Assembly: GCF_026738875.1 (NCBI RefSeq)
Contig: NZ_JAPQFJ010000005.1
Coordinates: 124,001-188,000, forward strand
Reading direction: 5' to 3'
Source of the DNA: Clostridium brassicae
Lineage (GTDB): Bacteria; Bacillota; Clostridia; Clostridiales; Clostridiaceae
DNA length: 64,000 bases
Shown here one piece after another: positions 16,156-26,006 of this stretch. The position numbers and the translations under genes are program-made. Below the pieces are notes generated by a model that made no database searches, was not told the origin of the DNA, and worked only from the letters and a program-made list of their open reading frames with translations. How positions within the stretch are numbered: position 1 is the first letter of the stretch; every line of letters starts with the position of its first letter.

Positions 16156-17154
16156 TTAGTTACCTGCATTTCCAGTAGTTCCATCCGTCGGTGCCTTTTC
16201 ATTTGTATTTCCAGTTGTTTCTTCTGTTGATGTCTTTGTATCAATACTTTTATTTGCTTCGCCTGTATTTCCGGTTGTTTCTCCTGTTGTTTCTTTTTTA
16301 TCTGTATCTTTAGTTGTTTCTACTGTTGGCATTTTTTTATCTGTATCTTTAGTTGTTTTTTCTGTTGGTACTTCTTTATCTGGCTCTTTAGCTTTTCCTT
16401 CTGTTGACGTTTTTTTATCTGTATCTTTAGATTTTCCTCTTGTTGGTGCTTTTACATCTGTATTTTTAGTTGTCTTACTTGTTGATGGTTTTGTTGCATC
16501 ATTGGACTGATTACTAATATCCGTTTTTACACTTGGATTTTTTGTACTAGTAGGCACTCCTTTTAAACAAAATTTTAATACCCCTAAAACAATCGCAAAT
16601 ACAGCGATAGATGCAATAACTATCATTGTCTTTTTATTCTTACTAGTTTTATTCTCACTAGTTTTCTTATTTCTATGGATTTTACTTATATTAAATACTG
16701 GTAAGCTTCCCTTCTTTTCTATAGAATCTACCCTCTTAAAATTTTCAGGTGATCTCATTACAATAATAGGCTTATTACACAATCCATATTGATTTTCTAC
16801 ATACACTGTAACTGAAAATTCATCATCTTTACTTAAAAAAGGTATATGAATATCTAAAATGTCATCTTTTATTGAAGAATGAAATTTTAAACCCTTTGTC
16901 ATTTTGGCATCTGCAATCCTCAAGTTACTTTGTGAACTTTGTATATTTAAAGTTAACTCATGAATTGTCTTTTTTGATAGGTTATTAACAGTAATATTAT
17001 ATGCATAAACCTTTTTATTATTTATTTCCATAGGCACGCCATTTCCTATACTACATAATATTCCAGGCGCTAAATTTTTAAAACGTTCTAGCAATAACCC
17101 AGATGTAATTGATATCATTATAGTTATAATTGCAGTTTTAATAATATTTACCAT
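16156..17154 (-). CDS. Membrane-anchored protein with low-complexity Thr/Lys/Asp repeat tail
   Basis: 332 residues, unrecognised. An N-terminal hydrophobic segment (IIKTAIITIMISITSGLLL) is followed by about 120 residues of probable beta-sandwich (YAYNITVNNLSKKTIHELTL, then FSVTVYVENQYGL). A second membrane helix, MIVIASIAVFAIVLGVLKF, lies near 177-195. After it come about 130 residues of repeats built on T-x-K-D-T-D-K-K-x-P/T-T-x-x (for example TTKDTDKKMPTVE and TTGNTNEKAPTDG), so the tail probably lies outside the cell. Repeat number may vary between strains. Confidence 0.6.
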   Translation of the reverse strand: MVNIIKTAIITIMISITSGLLLERFKNLAPGILCSIGNGVPMEINNKKVYAYNITVNNLSKKTIHELTLNIQSSQSNLRIADAKMTKGLKFHSSIKDDILDIHIPFLSKDDEFSVTVYVENQYGLCNKPIIVMRSPENFKRVDSIEKKGSLPVFNISKIHRNKKTSENKTSKNKKTMIVIASIAVFAIVLGVLKFCLKGVPTSTKNPSVKTDISNQSNDATKPSTSKTTKNTDVKAPTRGKSKDTDKKTSTEGKAKEPDKEVPTEKTTKDTDKKMPTVETTKDTDKKETTGETTGNTGEANKSIDTKTSTEETTGNTNEKAPTDGTTGNAGN

Positions 17155-17468
17155 ATTAAGTCTCGCTTCCTCACTTTTCCTGATTTACCTAATAAATTAT
17201 AGAATAGATAAATATTTGTGTCAAACCTAAAAATTAATTATAATTCCACAAAAATTTAGAGATAATTATGCTCAACTACTTCAGCACCCATTTTGAGATT
17301 AGCTATATTGTTTTTGACGTTATTAATATACATTTCAAATAAAATATCAGTTTAATAAATCTCTTACTTCTTTTACACACCAAATATCTATGTTTTTTAA
17401 TAATTAAAGTTTCCTCTATTTAAAATAACTCAGTTCATTATGGGTACAATAACAGAGAGGTGATTTAT

Positions 17469-17900
17469 GTGATTAAAAAATCAGTAGTTGTATTATCTTT
17501 TTTATTTATATTTCTAAATCCAGTTTATGCTAATGCTGAAGACTTTAAATATGTTGAAATTTTTGATCCAAAGCAAAATAAGGTTGTGAAAGTAGTTCAA
17601 TTAAATTCAGAAATTCAAAATATAGTTGGGAATTGGGTTAAAAATGTTCATGGTATATATGGGAAAACTGATCCTATTACTGATGATGGATATGTAGTTA
17701 AAGTACCATTTGATTCTGCTATAGAAATAAAGTGTGAAGCATTAACCACAACTATAAATGAAGTATATATACTATTTCCTGAAACTGCTCCTCCATTTTA
17801 CATCATTTTTGAAAGTGCCAATAAAGCATCTTGTTACCCTTTTAATGGTGATATAGATATATTGTCAAAAATTTTAGATTTCAAACTAACTTATAAATAA
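17469..17900 (+). CDS. Small secreted protein, unknown
   Basis: 143 residues from a GTG at 17469, with AGAGGTGA 6 nt upstream; a GTG at 17460 would overlap that site. A typical signal peptide, IKKSVVVLSFLFIFLNPVYANA, ends at ANA-ED. The mature part (about 120 residues) has no Cys pair motif or known domain, apart from alternating strands such as EVYILFPETAPPFYIIFES. A strong hairpin follows the gene. Confidence 0.55.
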   Translation: MIKKSVVVLSFLFIFLNPVYANAEDFKYVEIFDPKQNKVVKVVQLNSEIQNIVGNWVKNVHGIYGKTDPITDDGYVVKVPFDSAIEIKCEALTTTINEVYILFPETAPPFYIIFESANKASCYPFNGDIDILSKILDFKLTYK

Positions 17901-17940
17901 TCTATATACGAATCATATACCTGAAATGTACATAAAAAAT

Positions 17941-17970
17941 ATCGTATTATTAAAATTTCAATAATACGAT
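17941..17970. terminator. Bidirectional terminator
   Basis: Perfect 11-bp stem ATCGTATTATT / AATAATACGAT, loop AAAATTTC, between convergent genes. Confidence 0.65.
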
Positions 17971-17984
17971 TAATCATAAAAATA

Positions 17985-18800
17985 CTACAAATATATTTTA
18001 GGTTCTTTTTCTTCCTTATTTTTAGCATTTAATATACGAGTTACAAGAAACTTTTTCTTATAGATAATTTCCCTGGCTTTTCTGGAGCATTTCTTAACAC
18101 AGGAAAAGCAACGGATACACTGGCTTTCCTTTATTTTTAAAGTATTCTTATCGATTGCAGACATAGGACATAATTTCACGCATACACCACAATGATTACA
18201 TATACTCATGTCAGCTTCAGGCGTTTTTGTAAATATCCTTGCACTATTTTTAGGTAAAATCTTGGCCATTAATGGAAGATTTCCTTCAGGTATAAACAGT
18301 GAAATTTCTTTTAGGTCATTTATTGTTTGAACTTTTTTCATTATCTTTTGTCCAAAGTCTTGAGCTTTTATTAAATCCCCATGGTTCGGTCGTCCTTCTG
18401 CTATTGGTACCTTTTTTGTTGAAAATGAATGTTCTCCTACGAAGGAAGCAGCCGCCACTACTTTAAAACCAGATTTCTCTGTTATATCTTTTAGTTCATT
18501 CAAAACTATACCTTCACCAATATTACCATAAACAGCTACAAGTACAACAAGTTTTTGGCTACTTTTTAGACTGATTAAAAAAGGGTATAGCATTTTTGGT
18601 ATTCTTTCCTCATAAACAGGTACTCCAATTATCAATATATCATCATGAATAGGTGATGCATTACTAATACGTTTATTAGGCAAAGTAAGATCAATGTAGT
18701 TACAGTTATCCATATTCATCCCCTCTACAATTGCATGAAGAACTTTTTTAGTTGTACCTGTTGGGGAAAAATATATTATTGTTGCTGAGTTTATTATCAT
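17985..18800 (-). CDS. EFR1-family flavodoxin-ferredoxin fusion
   Basis: 271 residues. The N-terminal flavodoxin-like domain has the FMN phosphate loop FSPTGTTKK at about 11-19. The C-terminal part carries two 4Fe-4S clusters: CNHCGVCVKLCP at about 201-212 and CIRCFSCVKKCS at about 229-240. EFR1 proteins move electrons in anaerobes; the partner is not known. Cytoplasmic. It is 67 nt downstream of the unknown gene at 18868-19497 and may share its transcript. Confidence 0.88.
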   Translation of the reverse strand: MIINSATIIYFSPTGTTKKVLHAIVEGMNMDNCNYIDLTLPNKRISNASPIHDDILIIGVPVYEERIPKMLYPFLISLKSSQKLVVLVAVYGNIGEGIVLNELKDITEKSGFKVVAAASFVGEHSFSTKKVPIAEGRPNHGDLIKAQDFGQKIMKKVQTINDLKEISLFIPEGNLPLMAKILPKNSARIFTKTPEADMSICNHCGVCVKLCPMSAIDKNTLKIKESQCIRCFSCVKKCSRKAREIIYKKKFLVTRILNAKNKEEKEPKIYL

Positions 18801-18867
18801 AAGTTTCCACCTTTACACTCAGTTTTAATTTCTGCATTCTATATTTAAAAATTAAGTTTTATCTTTT

Positions 18868-19497
18868 CTATGCTTTAGTATGTTTTACTATTGAACATTT
18901 AATAATATTCACTGAATCATTCTTTAATAAATTTTCTAATGACTTTTTATCTCCATTAAAAACATCATCTTCTACAATTGATTTTTCTTCTCCATAAGCA
19001 TTAACAACTAGATTTATACTATCATAATCAATTGTTTTCTTATCTTTTAACATCATGCTAACTCCCCTAGCAAGGTTAGGAACTCCTTTAATTGTTGATC
19101 CTTTAATAAAATCTTTTTCATTATATATTGAACACTTTATGTCACTAGCAATGTTATCTATTTTGAGTACTATACGCAAACCGTTACTTTTCTCTGTCAC
19201 TAAAGGATTATTTAATATCACTGATTTTTCTTTTAAAATACCATTTTCATAATGTTCAACCCAACATTTAAAATTATATTCATATGCTTTACAATCTAGA
19301 TTATTAACATTAAATATATAGCAACTACTCTGTTCTGATAAATATAACTCTCTTACCTCTTTATCTGATAGTTTTATTGGCATAATTGTTTCAATAGGAG
19401 CAGCTTTAATAGTTTGAAAAATATAAGTTGATATAGCTATTATTATTAAAGCAATGCCAGTTAACTTTGAATAACCTACCTTCTTTTTCCCACTCAC
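18868..19497 (-). CDS. Single-pass membrane protein, unknown
   Basis: 209 residues, starting with GTG at 19497, though a later start cannot be excluded. One N-terminal helix, LTGIALIIIAISTYIFQTI, anchors it, with about 170 residues outside. Two Cys in the outer part (SSCYIF and KCWVEHY) and a third at IKCSIY. No known domain seen. A promoter-like TGGTATAAT lies on the minus strand at 19756-19761. Confidence 0.5.
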   Translation of the reverse strand: MSGKKKVGYSKLTGIALIIIAISTYIFQTIKAAPIETIMPIKLSDKEVRELYLSEQSSCYIFNVNNLDCKAYEYNFKCWVEHYENGILKEKSVILNNPLVTEKSNGLRIVLKIDNIASDIKCSIYNEKDFIKGSTIKGVPNLARGVSMMLKDKKTIDYDSINLVVNAYGEEKSIVEDDVFNGDKKSLENLLKNDSVNIIKCSIVKHTKA

Positions 19498-20071
19498 TTC
19501 ACATTTTACACTCCATTCTTCACATTTTTATATAATTCAATAGTATCCTCATCACAATACATATTATACCATTTTAACATATCCTAAACAATTCACTAAT
19601 GAAAAAGGCCCTCTCTTAGCTCTTTACTACAATTTTATTATATCTAATTCAACTTTTTACTACTATCCCTTAATTGTAATGCTTGGCTTTGTTTAGTACA
19701 TAATATTTTACAACTATTTATTAAATTACATTTTATTTGTATATCTTGCTTCTATATTATACCATAAACCCCAATATTAAATTTTAAGTATCACTCAAAT
19801 AAACATTACTTTTTATATCTAGTGTTATACATTCCAAATAAAATCAGATAAATTTTTTTCTTTTAAAAACAGATAAAAAACTGTAATTTTTTTAATTTAA
19901 AATTCATAATTTTTCATTAAATATTTTACAAAATATAAAAATCAAAATAAAAAATGTAATTATAAACCTTTTTTCATTTAATTTTATAATTATTAATAAA
20001 ATTCAAATTTATTAATAGTGTATAATAGCCAAGTGGGCAAAATACTATAAACTTAATAGTGGAGTGATGTA
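19498..20071. other. Intergenic promoter region, no gene seen
   Basis: Very AT-rich. It contains a minus-strand extended -10 (TGGTATAAT, 19761-19756) for the gene at 18868-19497, and a plus-strand TATAAT at 20021-20026 with GGAGTGA before the ATG of the ABC operon. Confidence 0.5.
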
Positions 20072-21202
20072 ATGTTCAAATTAATTTTAAGAAGAATAAA
20101 AAGCAATTTTTTTCATTATTTTTTAATATACATAGGTTATTTAGCAGCTTTGATGATAATTTCATTTGGATTTAGTTTTTTAAAATGTAGTAAAGATATG
20201 AATATTGATTACACAAATGGTAGAATAAATCATCAACAGTTAATTTCCATAAATATTAATGATTCAAATAATATAGATTATGATAAATTAACAAATATTT
20301 TAAAAAAATATTCAGAAACGACATCAATCAGAATAGACGGTTTAATTGAAGAGAAACCCGTAGGTGAATATATATTTCAAATTCCAATTCAACCAGTAAT
20401 ATTTAATGAAACACCAGAATGGATACCTCAAATTACCCACGGACGATATTTAAACCCAAATGAAAGTAAGTCAAAAGCTAAAATTGCTGTTATTGGTAAA
20501 GGTGTAGAACTTAATAAAATCAGTGAAAAGAACTATATTAATTTAGGCGGAGAAAAATTCAAAGTTATAGGAACCGTTGGTAAAGTGAGTAATTTTTCTA
20601 ATTATCTAGGTTCTGTTTTTATCCCATTAGAATCTTTACCTGACAAAATGAAAAAAAATATAAAAACAATTAAAATATATTTATTAAAAAATAATAGTAA
20701 TCCTAAATCTGAAATGAATGAAATTTTAAATGAGCTTAATAAATTTTCTAATATAAATGCCATTAAAGTTGACATAAGTAACGGCTTGAACGAATTTTAT
20801 AGTACTTTAGCTATAACTATATTTGTAAGTTGTTTAATTGTATTAGTGTCAGTAAGTAATATACTTATTTTAGTATTTTATTTAATGTTAAAAAATAAAA
20901 CAAATATTTTAATTAGTATTGCTTTAGGTGCAAATAGAAAAATAACTTGGAAACAAATATTTATAGAACTTATGTTAGTATCATTATGTGCTATTGTTTC
21001 TGCATTAATGCTTGGAAATTTATTAATACCGTTTGTTAAAAGCAATTTTACACATATTTTAAATATAGAAGATATACAATTAGGTTATTTTAATATAATA
21101 ATAACTTCCTTAATTGCTATTATAATGAGCTTTTTAATATCAATAATAAGTGTAAAAAAGTTTTTCAAACTAAATCTTATAACAGAATTAAAAGGGGAAT
21201 AA
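20072..21202 (+). CDS. ABC transporter permease, FtsX/MacB type
   Basis: 376 residues with the FtsX layout: one N-terminal helix (about 15-37), an extracytoplasmic domain of about 200 residues, and three C-terminal helices (about 247-273, 297-320, 340-362). The motif ISIALGANRKITWKQIFIELM fits the cytoplasmic coupling loop of FtsX permeases. First gene of an operon with a second permease (1 nt apart) and an ATPase. Such sets expel peptides or lipoproteins or sense antimicrobial peptides; no histidine-kinase pair is nearby, so the substrate is open. Confidence 0.85.
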   Translation: MFKLILRRIKSNFFHYFLIYIGYLAALMIISFGFSFLKCSKDMNIDYTNGRINHQQLISININDSNNIDYDKLTNILKKYSETTSIRIDGLIEEKPVGEYIFQIPIQPVIFNETPEWIPQITHGRYLNPNESKSKAKIAVIGKGVELNKISEKNYINLGGEKFKVIGTVGKVSNFSNYLGSVFIPLESLPDKMKKNIKTIKIYLLKNNSNPKSEMNEILNELNKFSNINAIKVDISNGLNEFYSTLAITIFVSCLIVLVSVSNILILVFYLMLKNKTNILISIALGANRKITWKQIFIELMLVSLCAIVSALMLGNLLIPFVKSNFTHILNIEDIQLGYFNIIITSLIAIIMSFLISIISVKKFFKLNLITELKGE

Positions 21203-21203
21203 T

Positions 21204-22397
21204 ATGTTTAGATTGAGATTATTGATTAAATCTATAATAAAACAAGGCATAAAATTTAAATTAGTTTTTTTTCAATTAATTATAGTATTTATATCTTTAA
21301 ATTTTGCTTTTACTTTAATAAATAAAAACTTAGAAGTAAAAAGTAATATTAATAAATTAGTTGATAAAGATAAGTCAGCGCTGCTTAGAATTTCAGTAGA
21401 TTCACGAAATAAAAATCCTATAAATTCAGTTAACAATATATATGAACAAATTTCAAACAATAACCTGATCGATAAAGTCGGAAGTTATTGTATAAAGAAA
21501 GTTAAAGTTAATCAAAATGAGATAGATGCTGTCTTTTTAAATAAAGGAGCTCTTGATTTATATAATATCAATATTAGTAAAGGCACAAATAAAATTTTTA
21601 GTTACCAAAAATCTCAAGATGAAATTCCAGTTCTTATTAGTAATGATTTATCAAATAAATGGGGTTTAGGTACTATAATTACTATTGAATTATTTCAAAA
21701 TAACCAACCAAAAAATTTCAAATTTAAAATTATAGGAATAACAAATAAAAATGCTGTTTTTTGGAATTCTAGGATGGGTGATAAATCATCTATCACTTCT
21801 TTAAAAAATTCCATTATCATCCCATTTGATAAACAATATTTTTATGATGAGATTGTTGATTTTACAATGAAAGCTAATCACACAGTTGTTTCAACAAAAA
21901 AAGTACAGGACTTAAATAAATTCACAACTTATTTTTCAAAAATAATTTATACTAATACAATACTTGATTATATTGAAGTTAATGAATTAATAGCTCAAAT
22001 ATATAATAGAAGTAAACCTTGGATTATGATGACATTAACATTTTCATTTTTATTATCTGTTTTATCATTTATAGGATTCATAGGTATCTTAATAAGTTAT
22101 ATTACTTTTAGAAAAAAAGAATACGGAATTAGATTTGCATTAGGATCAACAAGTAGAGAATTATCTAGATTAGTATGTGGCGAAATATCTTTGTCACTAA
22201 TAATAACTAATTTTATATCTATCCTTATTCTAATTATTATAAATTATATAACAAAGATGGATTTAAATTCATTATTAATTATTAAGTCAATGATACCTTC
22301 ATTTATTATTTCTTTTGTTCTAGTTTCTATAACATTTTTAATGTATAAATCTTATATATTAAAGAAAAATATTGTTGATTTAATAAGGGGGAATTGA
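21204..22397 (+). CDS. ABC transporter permease, FtsX/MacB type, second subunit
   Basis: 397 residues, same layout as the upstream permease: helix at about 15-35, large outer domain, three C-terminal helices with RKKEYGIRFALGSTSRELSRLV as the coupling loop. The two permeases are only distantly alike and would form a heterodimer with the ATPase encoded next. Codon use is as AT-rich as in the neighbour, consistent with one operon. Confidence 0.85.
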   Translation: MFRLRLLIKSIIKQGIKFKLVFFQLIIVFISLNFAFTLINKNLEVKSNINKLVDKDKSALLRISVDSRNKNPINSVNNIYEQISNNNLIDKVGSYCIKKVKVNQNEIDAVFLNKGALDLYNINISKGTNKIFSYQKSQDEIPVLISNDLSNKWGLGTIITIELFQNNQPKNFKFKIIGITNKNAVFWNSRMGDKSSITSLKNSIIIPFDKQYFYDEIVDFTMKANHTVVSTKKVQDLNKFTTYFSKIIYTNTILDYIEVNELIAQIYNRSKPWIMMTLTFSFLLSVLSFIGFIGILISYITFRKKEYGIRFALGSTSRELSRLVCGEISLSLIITNFISILILIIINYITKMDLNSLLIIKSMIPSFIISFVLVSITFLMYKSYILKKNIVDLIRGN

Positions 22398-22399
22398 AT

Positions 22400-23095
22400 T
22401 TGAGTTATATACAGTTAACGGATATTGTAAAAAACTATGGAGATAAACAAGAAATTGTACATGCTTTAAATAAAGTTAATTTTAATATAGAAAAAGGCGA
22501 AATGATTGCTGTTTTAGGTACATCAGGCTCTGGAAAATCAACGCTATTAAATTTAATTGGATGCTTAGACAAATGTACTAGTGGAAAATATATATTTGAT
22601 GGTAAGGATATCACAAATTATAAAGATAAAGAATTAGCTATAATAAGAAACACTAAGATGGGATTTATATTTCAAAATTTTTCTTTAATTACAGATTACA
22701 ATGTTATAGAAAATGTTGAAATTCCTCTTATATATAGAAATTTGCTTTTAAACAATGGTAAAAAATTAAATAAACGAGAAATTAAAAAATTAGCATTAAA
22801 ACAGTTAAAAGAAGTTGGTATAGAGGATTATGCTAATAAGAAAGTTACCGAATTGTCTGGTGGACAACAACAAAGAGTTGCAATAGCAAGGGCAATAGTT
22901 AATGAACCAGATGTAATTTTAGCAGATGAACCAACAGGTTCTTTAGACAAGAATAACAGTTTAAAGATTATTAATATGTTAAAAAATATTAATGAAACTA
23001 ATAATACTACTATAATAGTGGTTACTCATGATGAGCAAATTGCTAAATTCTGCAATAGAATCATTAGGATGGAAGATGGTGTTATTCTTAACTAA
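22400..23095 (+). CDS. ABC transporter ATP-binding protein (LolD/MacB-type)
   Basis: About 231 residues. Walker [10 protein letters not shown] at about 40-48, Q-loop FQNFSLI, signature [14 protein letters not shown], Walker [13 protein letters not shown] and switch His in VVTHD. It powers the two FtsX-type permeases upstream. The start is taken as TTG at 22400 because AGGGGG lies 9 nt upstream; TTG at 22394 is closer to that site and would overlap the permease stop. Confidence 0.9.
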   Translation: MSYIQLTDIVKNYGDKQEIVHALNKVNFNIEKGEMIAVLGTSGSGKSTLLNLIGCLDKCTSGKYIFDGKDITNYKDKELAIIRNTKMGFIFQNFSLITDYNVIENVEIPLIYRNLLLNNGKKLNKREIKKLALKQLKEVGIEDYANKKVTELSGGQQQRVAIARAIVNEPDVILADEPTGSLDKNNSLKIINMLKNINETNNTTIIVVTHDEQIAKFCNRIIRMEDGVILN

Positions 23096-23420
23096 ATCCA
23101 ATTACATACTATGTAAATAATTTGAGATATAGATAGATTTATAAATTTTAGAATACCATTAAAAAATATTACTATATATATAACACTATATACACTTACT
23201 CTTATTAAATTATTGTTATGTACTTTCTATAATACTTTTAAACCTTAACTATTAGTAATGTTACTTCTTAAATTAATATAATTTCATAACTCATTTTAAA
23301 ATTAAATATGATAAATTATAACTATACAGCTTCTCCAACTATATTAAATAATATAAATTCAACAATATATTTTTATAATAAAATCCACTATAAAAAAATA
23401 AACTATTGTTTATATGATAA

Positions 23421-23468
23421 GTCATAAGCCCACGAAGTGGCTTATGACGCTAACATCGCCTACAGGCG
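23421..23468. other. Two adjacent hairpins after the ABC operon
   Basis: GTCATAAGCC...GGCTTATGAC (23421-23448, 12-bp stem with a one-base bulge) and CGCC TACA GGCG (23457-23468). No T run follows closely, and the stretch is distinctly GC-richer than its surroundings. Possibly a terminator or part of a repeated element. Confidence 0.4.
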
Positions 23469-23479
23469 GATAAATAAAA

Positions 23480-23843
23480 AATGGATAAGTTTTTGACCTA
23501 TGCTACATTGCTACTGCTCCAGAGCATACAGGTGAAAAGCTTATCCATTTTAACTCATTATTGATTCTTTTAAGTGGAAGCGGTAACTCCCCTAATATTA
23601 TTCAACTTTTATTTTAACATAAATAATTTCTATCCTTATTAATATTTATACTGGAGAAGGTTTCGGCTGGAACGATTAGGCTTTAGCCCATTATAGATTT
23701 AAAAATGCTCCCTCTAATGTCAGTTTTATTATTTTAACTGTCTACTATAAAGGGAGCATATCATTTTTGCATGGTAAGCATTTTTTTAATTACCTTATTG
23801 ATTCTTTAGGAATAGAGGTGGTAACACTTCTATTCCTTATATT
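23480..23843 (-). terminator. Trailer of CRISPR array 1, with terminator hairpins
   Basis: Shared blocks with the trailers of arrays 3, 4 and 6: CTGCTCCAGAGCATACAGG, TTTTAAGTGGAAGCGG, TACTGGAGAAGGTTTCGGCT, GGCTTTAGCCCATTA, and GAGGTGGTAACACTTCT beside the array. The terminator hairpin is a long variant, ATGCTCCCTCT...AAAGGGAGCAT, with an insertion in the loop. Arrays are read leftward, so this is downstream of array 1. Confidence 0.65.
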
Positions 23844-24593
23844 TAATTAATACATCATATGTTAAGGTTCAACTCACAGAAACGTCACTGAAACATACAA
23901 ACAATAAATTTAAATACATCTTATGTTAAGGTTCAACGTCCCCATCCGTCAGTTTGTCTTAATCCAGTACCTTGATTTAAATACATCTTATGTTAAGGTT
24001 CAACGCTATTCGACGAGGAATATTGAGCTAATTATTACTAATTTAAATACATCCTATGTTAAGGTTCAACTATATCACTATGGGATATACTACTAAAAGA
24101 TAGGAGAATTTAAATACATCCTATGTTAAGGTTCAACATTGCTTAGATTTGGTACTTGCTCTCTTGTGTACATTTAAATACATCCTATGTTAAGGTTCAA
24201 CAATACGCTACATTTAGGCGATAACATCGAACTACAATTTAAATACATCCTATGTTAAGGTTCAACGAAATAATTTTATCTAAATTAATTTTTTTTAAAT
24301 AATTTAAATACATCCTATGTTAAGGTTCAACGCGCTGGATTTGGAAGTAAAGTTAACTTTGTAAAAAATTTAAATACATCCTATGTTAAGGTTCAACAAC
24401 CTTCTTTCATATTCTTATATTTTAGAAATTCTATTTAAATACATCCTATGTTAAGGTTCAACATATTGGTGGGAATGTGAAGAGTGTGGAAGAAGCTAAT
24501 TTAAATACATCCTATGTTAAGGTTCAACGCTATATCAGAAGCGACTTATCAAGACGAAAATGTATTTAAATACATCCTATGTTAAGGTTCAAC
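23844..24593 (-). CRISPR. CRISPR array 1: 12 repeats, 11 spacers
   Basis: Repeats are 30 nt. On the minus (transcribed) strand they begin GTTGAACCTTAACATAGG and end in the 8-nt crRNA handle ATTTAAAT, typical of type I-B. Spacers are 34-37 nt. The leader is at the right, so the left repeats are oldest. They show a gradient: CATATG in repeat 1, CTTATG in repeats 2-3, CCTATG in repeats 4-12 (as read on +). The spacer at 24398-24432 is nearly the same as one in array 4. Confidence 0.98.
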
Positions 24594-24776
24594 CACTGTA
24601 AATAAGCCATTCTTTAAATTTATTATATACCTAAATGCCTGTATTTTCAATGGATTAGCTGTTTTTTTACCAGCCGTTTTTGAATTTTGGCAAAAAATTA
24701 TTAAAGAGCCTATAAGCTCTTTAATATCAATGGTTAGCACAGTTTATTTTTTAATTGAGGTTGGGAAAAGTAAGTT
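24594..24776 (-). promoter_or_regulatory. Leader and promoter of array 1
   Basis: On the minus strand TTGAAA (24650-24645), 17 nt, TATAAT (24627-24622), then about 28 nt to the first repeat. A palindrome of the AAAGAGCYTRTRAGCTCTTT type lies further upstream, as in the other leaders. Confidence 0.85.
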
Positions 24777-25061
24777 TCATTTAACCCAGTTAATCTTTTG
24801 GTTAACAGCCTTCTCAGCATCCTTTATTGCATCAGATAATGTTAAGAACCCACCTCTTACGGAAGTGACTCTTCCTTTTTCTACCATAGATTCAAATTCA
24901 ACATAATAACATTCACTTTCTTTGTCATTTTCAATTTTTGGTGGATCTTCATAATCACCAGTACCATATAATACATCCCATTTAATAATCCAAAGATTAC
25001 AGGTTACATTGCCAGCATAAACCCAAGTTCCTTCTATAACTTTTTCTGCATTCTCAAACAT
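24777..25061 (-). CDS. Small acidic protein between arrays 1 and 2, unknown
   Basis: 94 residues, beginning MFENAEKVIEGTWVYAGNVTCNLWIIKWDVLYGTGDYEDPP. No domain recognised. It fits a small beta-rich domain followed by a helix (SDAIKDAEKAVNQKINWVK). GGGAATAAG lies before the ATG and a promoter-like TGGTATAAT at 25224-25219. The gene ends exactly where the array-1 leader begins. Could be a cargo or defence-related gene; nothing in it shows that directly. Confidence 0.5.
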   Translation of the reverse strand: MFENAEKVIEGTWVYAGNVTCNLWIIKWDVLYGTGDYEDPPKIENDKESECYYVEFESMVEKGRVTSVRGGFLTLSDAIKDAEKAVNQKINWVK

Positions 25062-25239
25062 AATACTTATTCCCTTTCAGTTATAATAATTTAAGGCTTT
25101 ATTTTAAAAGAGTGTAAGACTAGTTCAAACTTCCTTTAGTAACCCTAATGCTGTGTTTTAAATTGTTGCGTTCATTTATTCACTAATTATATCTTTAATT
25201 AAGGCATTTAATTTCTATATTATACCATAACCCTTATTT

Positions 25240-25380
25240 GTTTTAAGCTAAATATCTTTTACCTTTATTTAATAAAAATCTTATTCTGGAACAATTATAT
25301 TTTATCTTATTATAACTAAAAACCGCTTACCACAGACATTTTTTCCCATGGCAAGCGGTTTTAATTACCTATTTTTATTC
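25240..25380 (-). terminator. Diverged CRISPR trailer with terminator, left of array 2
   Basis: AAAACCGCTTACCA...TGGCAAGCGGTTTT (about 25318-25365) followed by AATTACC matches the terminator of the trailers at 37330-37365 and 54860-54915. The gene at 25412-25906 now separates it from array 2. Confidence 0.5.
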
Positions 25381-25411
25381 TTTCGATTAGATTCCAAACT
25401 TATTAATTATT

Positions 25412-25906
25412 TTATCTCACACATCCTACTTTTCCTTTTTTAAAGTCACTATAAGCAGTATCTAACATAATGCTAATACTTTCATAGTTCGTCCATTTAT
25501 CTTCCACTTCATATATGCTATATTCTATATCAAACTCACATAAAATTAAATCTGCATAATCTCTTAAATAGTATTCATAATAACTTCTTGTAAATTCAAG
25601 CCCTTCTTGATTAAAATCATCACTCCACAGCTTTCCATCACAATTTTTAAGTAAAAATTCTACTCCTGTCATCTGATTGTTTCTTACTTTGTCCAAATCT
25701 TCCTTTGAATCTTTCTTATGAATACTTCCTTCTAAGTTATGTTTAATAATCCATGCAATATACATTCCCATATGAGTTGCCGCATATACTACTCCAGCTT
25801 CAATATGATTGCTATTTTCCCTATCCTGTTCACAATCAAAACGCTTGCAATATCCATTATAAGCATCATCAAAATGCCAATTTGCATTATCAAATTTATT
25901 TTCCAT
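25412..25906 (-). CDS. DUF7832-like protein, unknown
   Basis: 164 residues rich in aromatic and acidic residues. FDNANWHFDDAYNGYC, then AATHMGMYIAWIIKHNL and LLKNCDGKLWSDDFNQEG, then YLRDYADLILCEFDIEYSIYEVEDKW. The pattern of an N-terminal W-H, a later H-x-G-x-x-x-x-W and a C-terminal D/E-rich strand resembles DUF7832-type domains, sometimes seen in immunity-like proteins. It lies between a CRISPR trailer and array 2, so it may have arrived by recombination between arrays. Function open. Confidence 0.5.
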   Translation of the reverse strand: MENKFDNANWHFDDAYNGYCKRFDCEQDRENSNHIEAGVVYAATHMGMYIAWIIKHNLEGSIHKKDSKEDLDKVRNNQMTGVEFLLKNCDGKLWSDDFNQEGLEFTRSYYEYYLRDYADLILCEFDIEYSIYEVEDKWTNYESISIMLDTAYSDFKKGKVGCVR

Positions 25907-26006
25907 ATTATTACTCCTTAATATATGTTTACATTCTATATAATTTTTAAATAACTACTTTGTTGTCTTTTAACTGTTTCAATATTTATTGTGAATACAG
26001 TTTTAT

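Noticed and set aside
23805-23840. GAGGTGGTAACACTTCT beside arrays, first taken for a T-box riboswitch motif
   Set aside because: The transcript of the trailer runs on the other strand, the block forms a plain hairpin with its neighbour, and no specifier stem or aminoacyl-tRNA gene is nearby.
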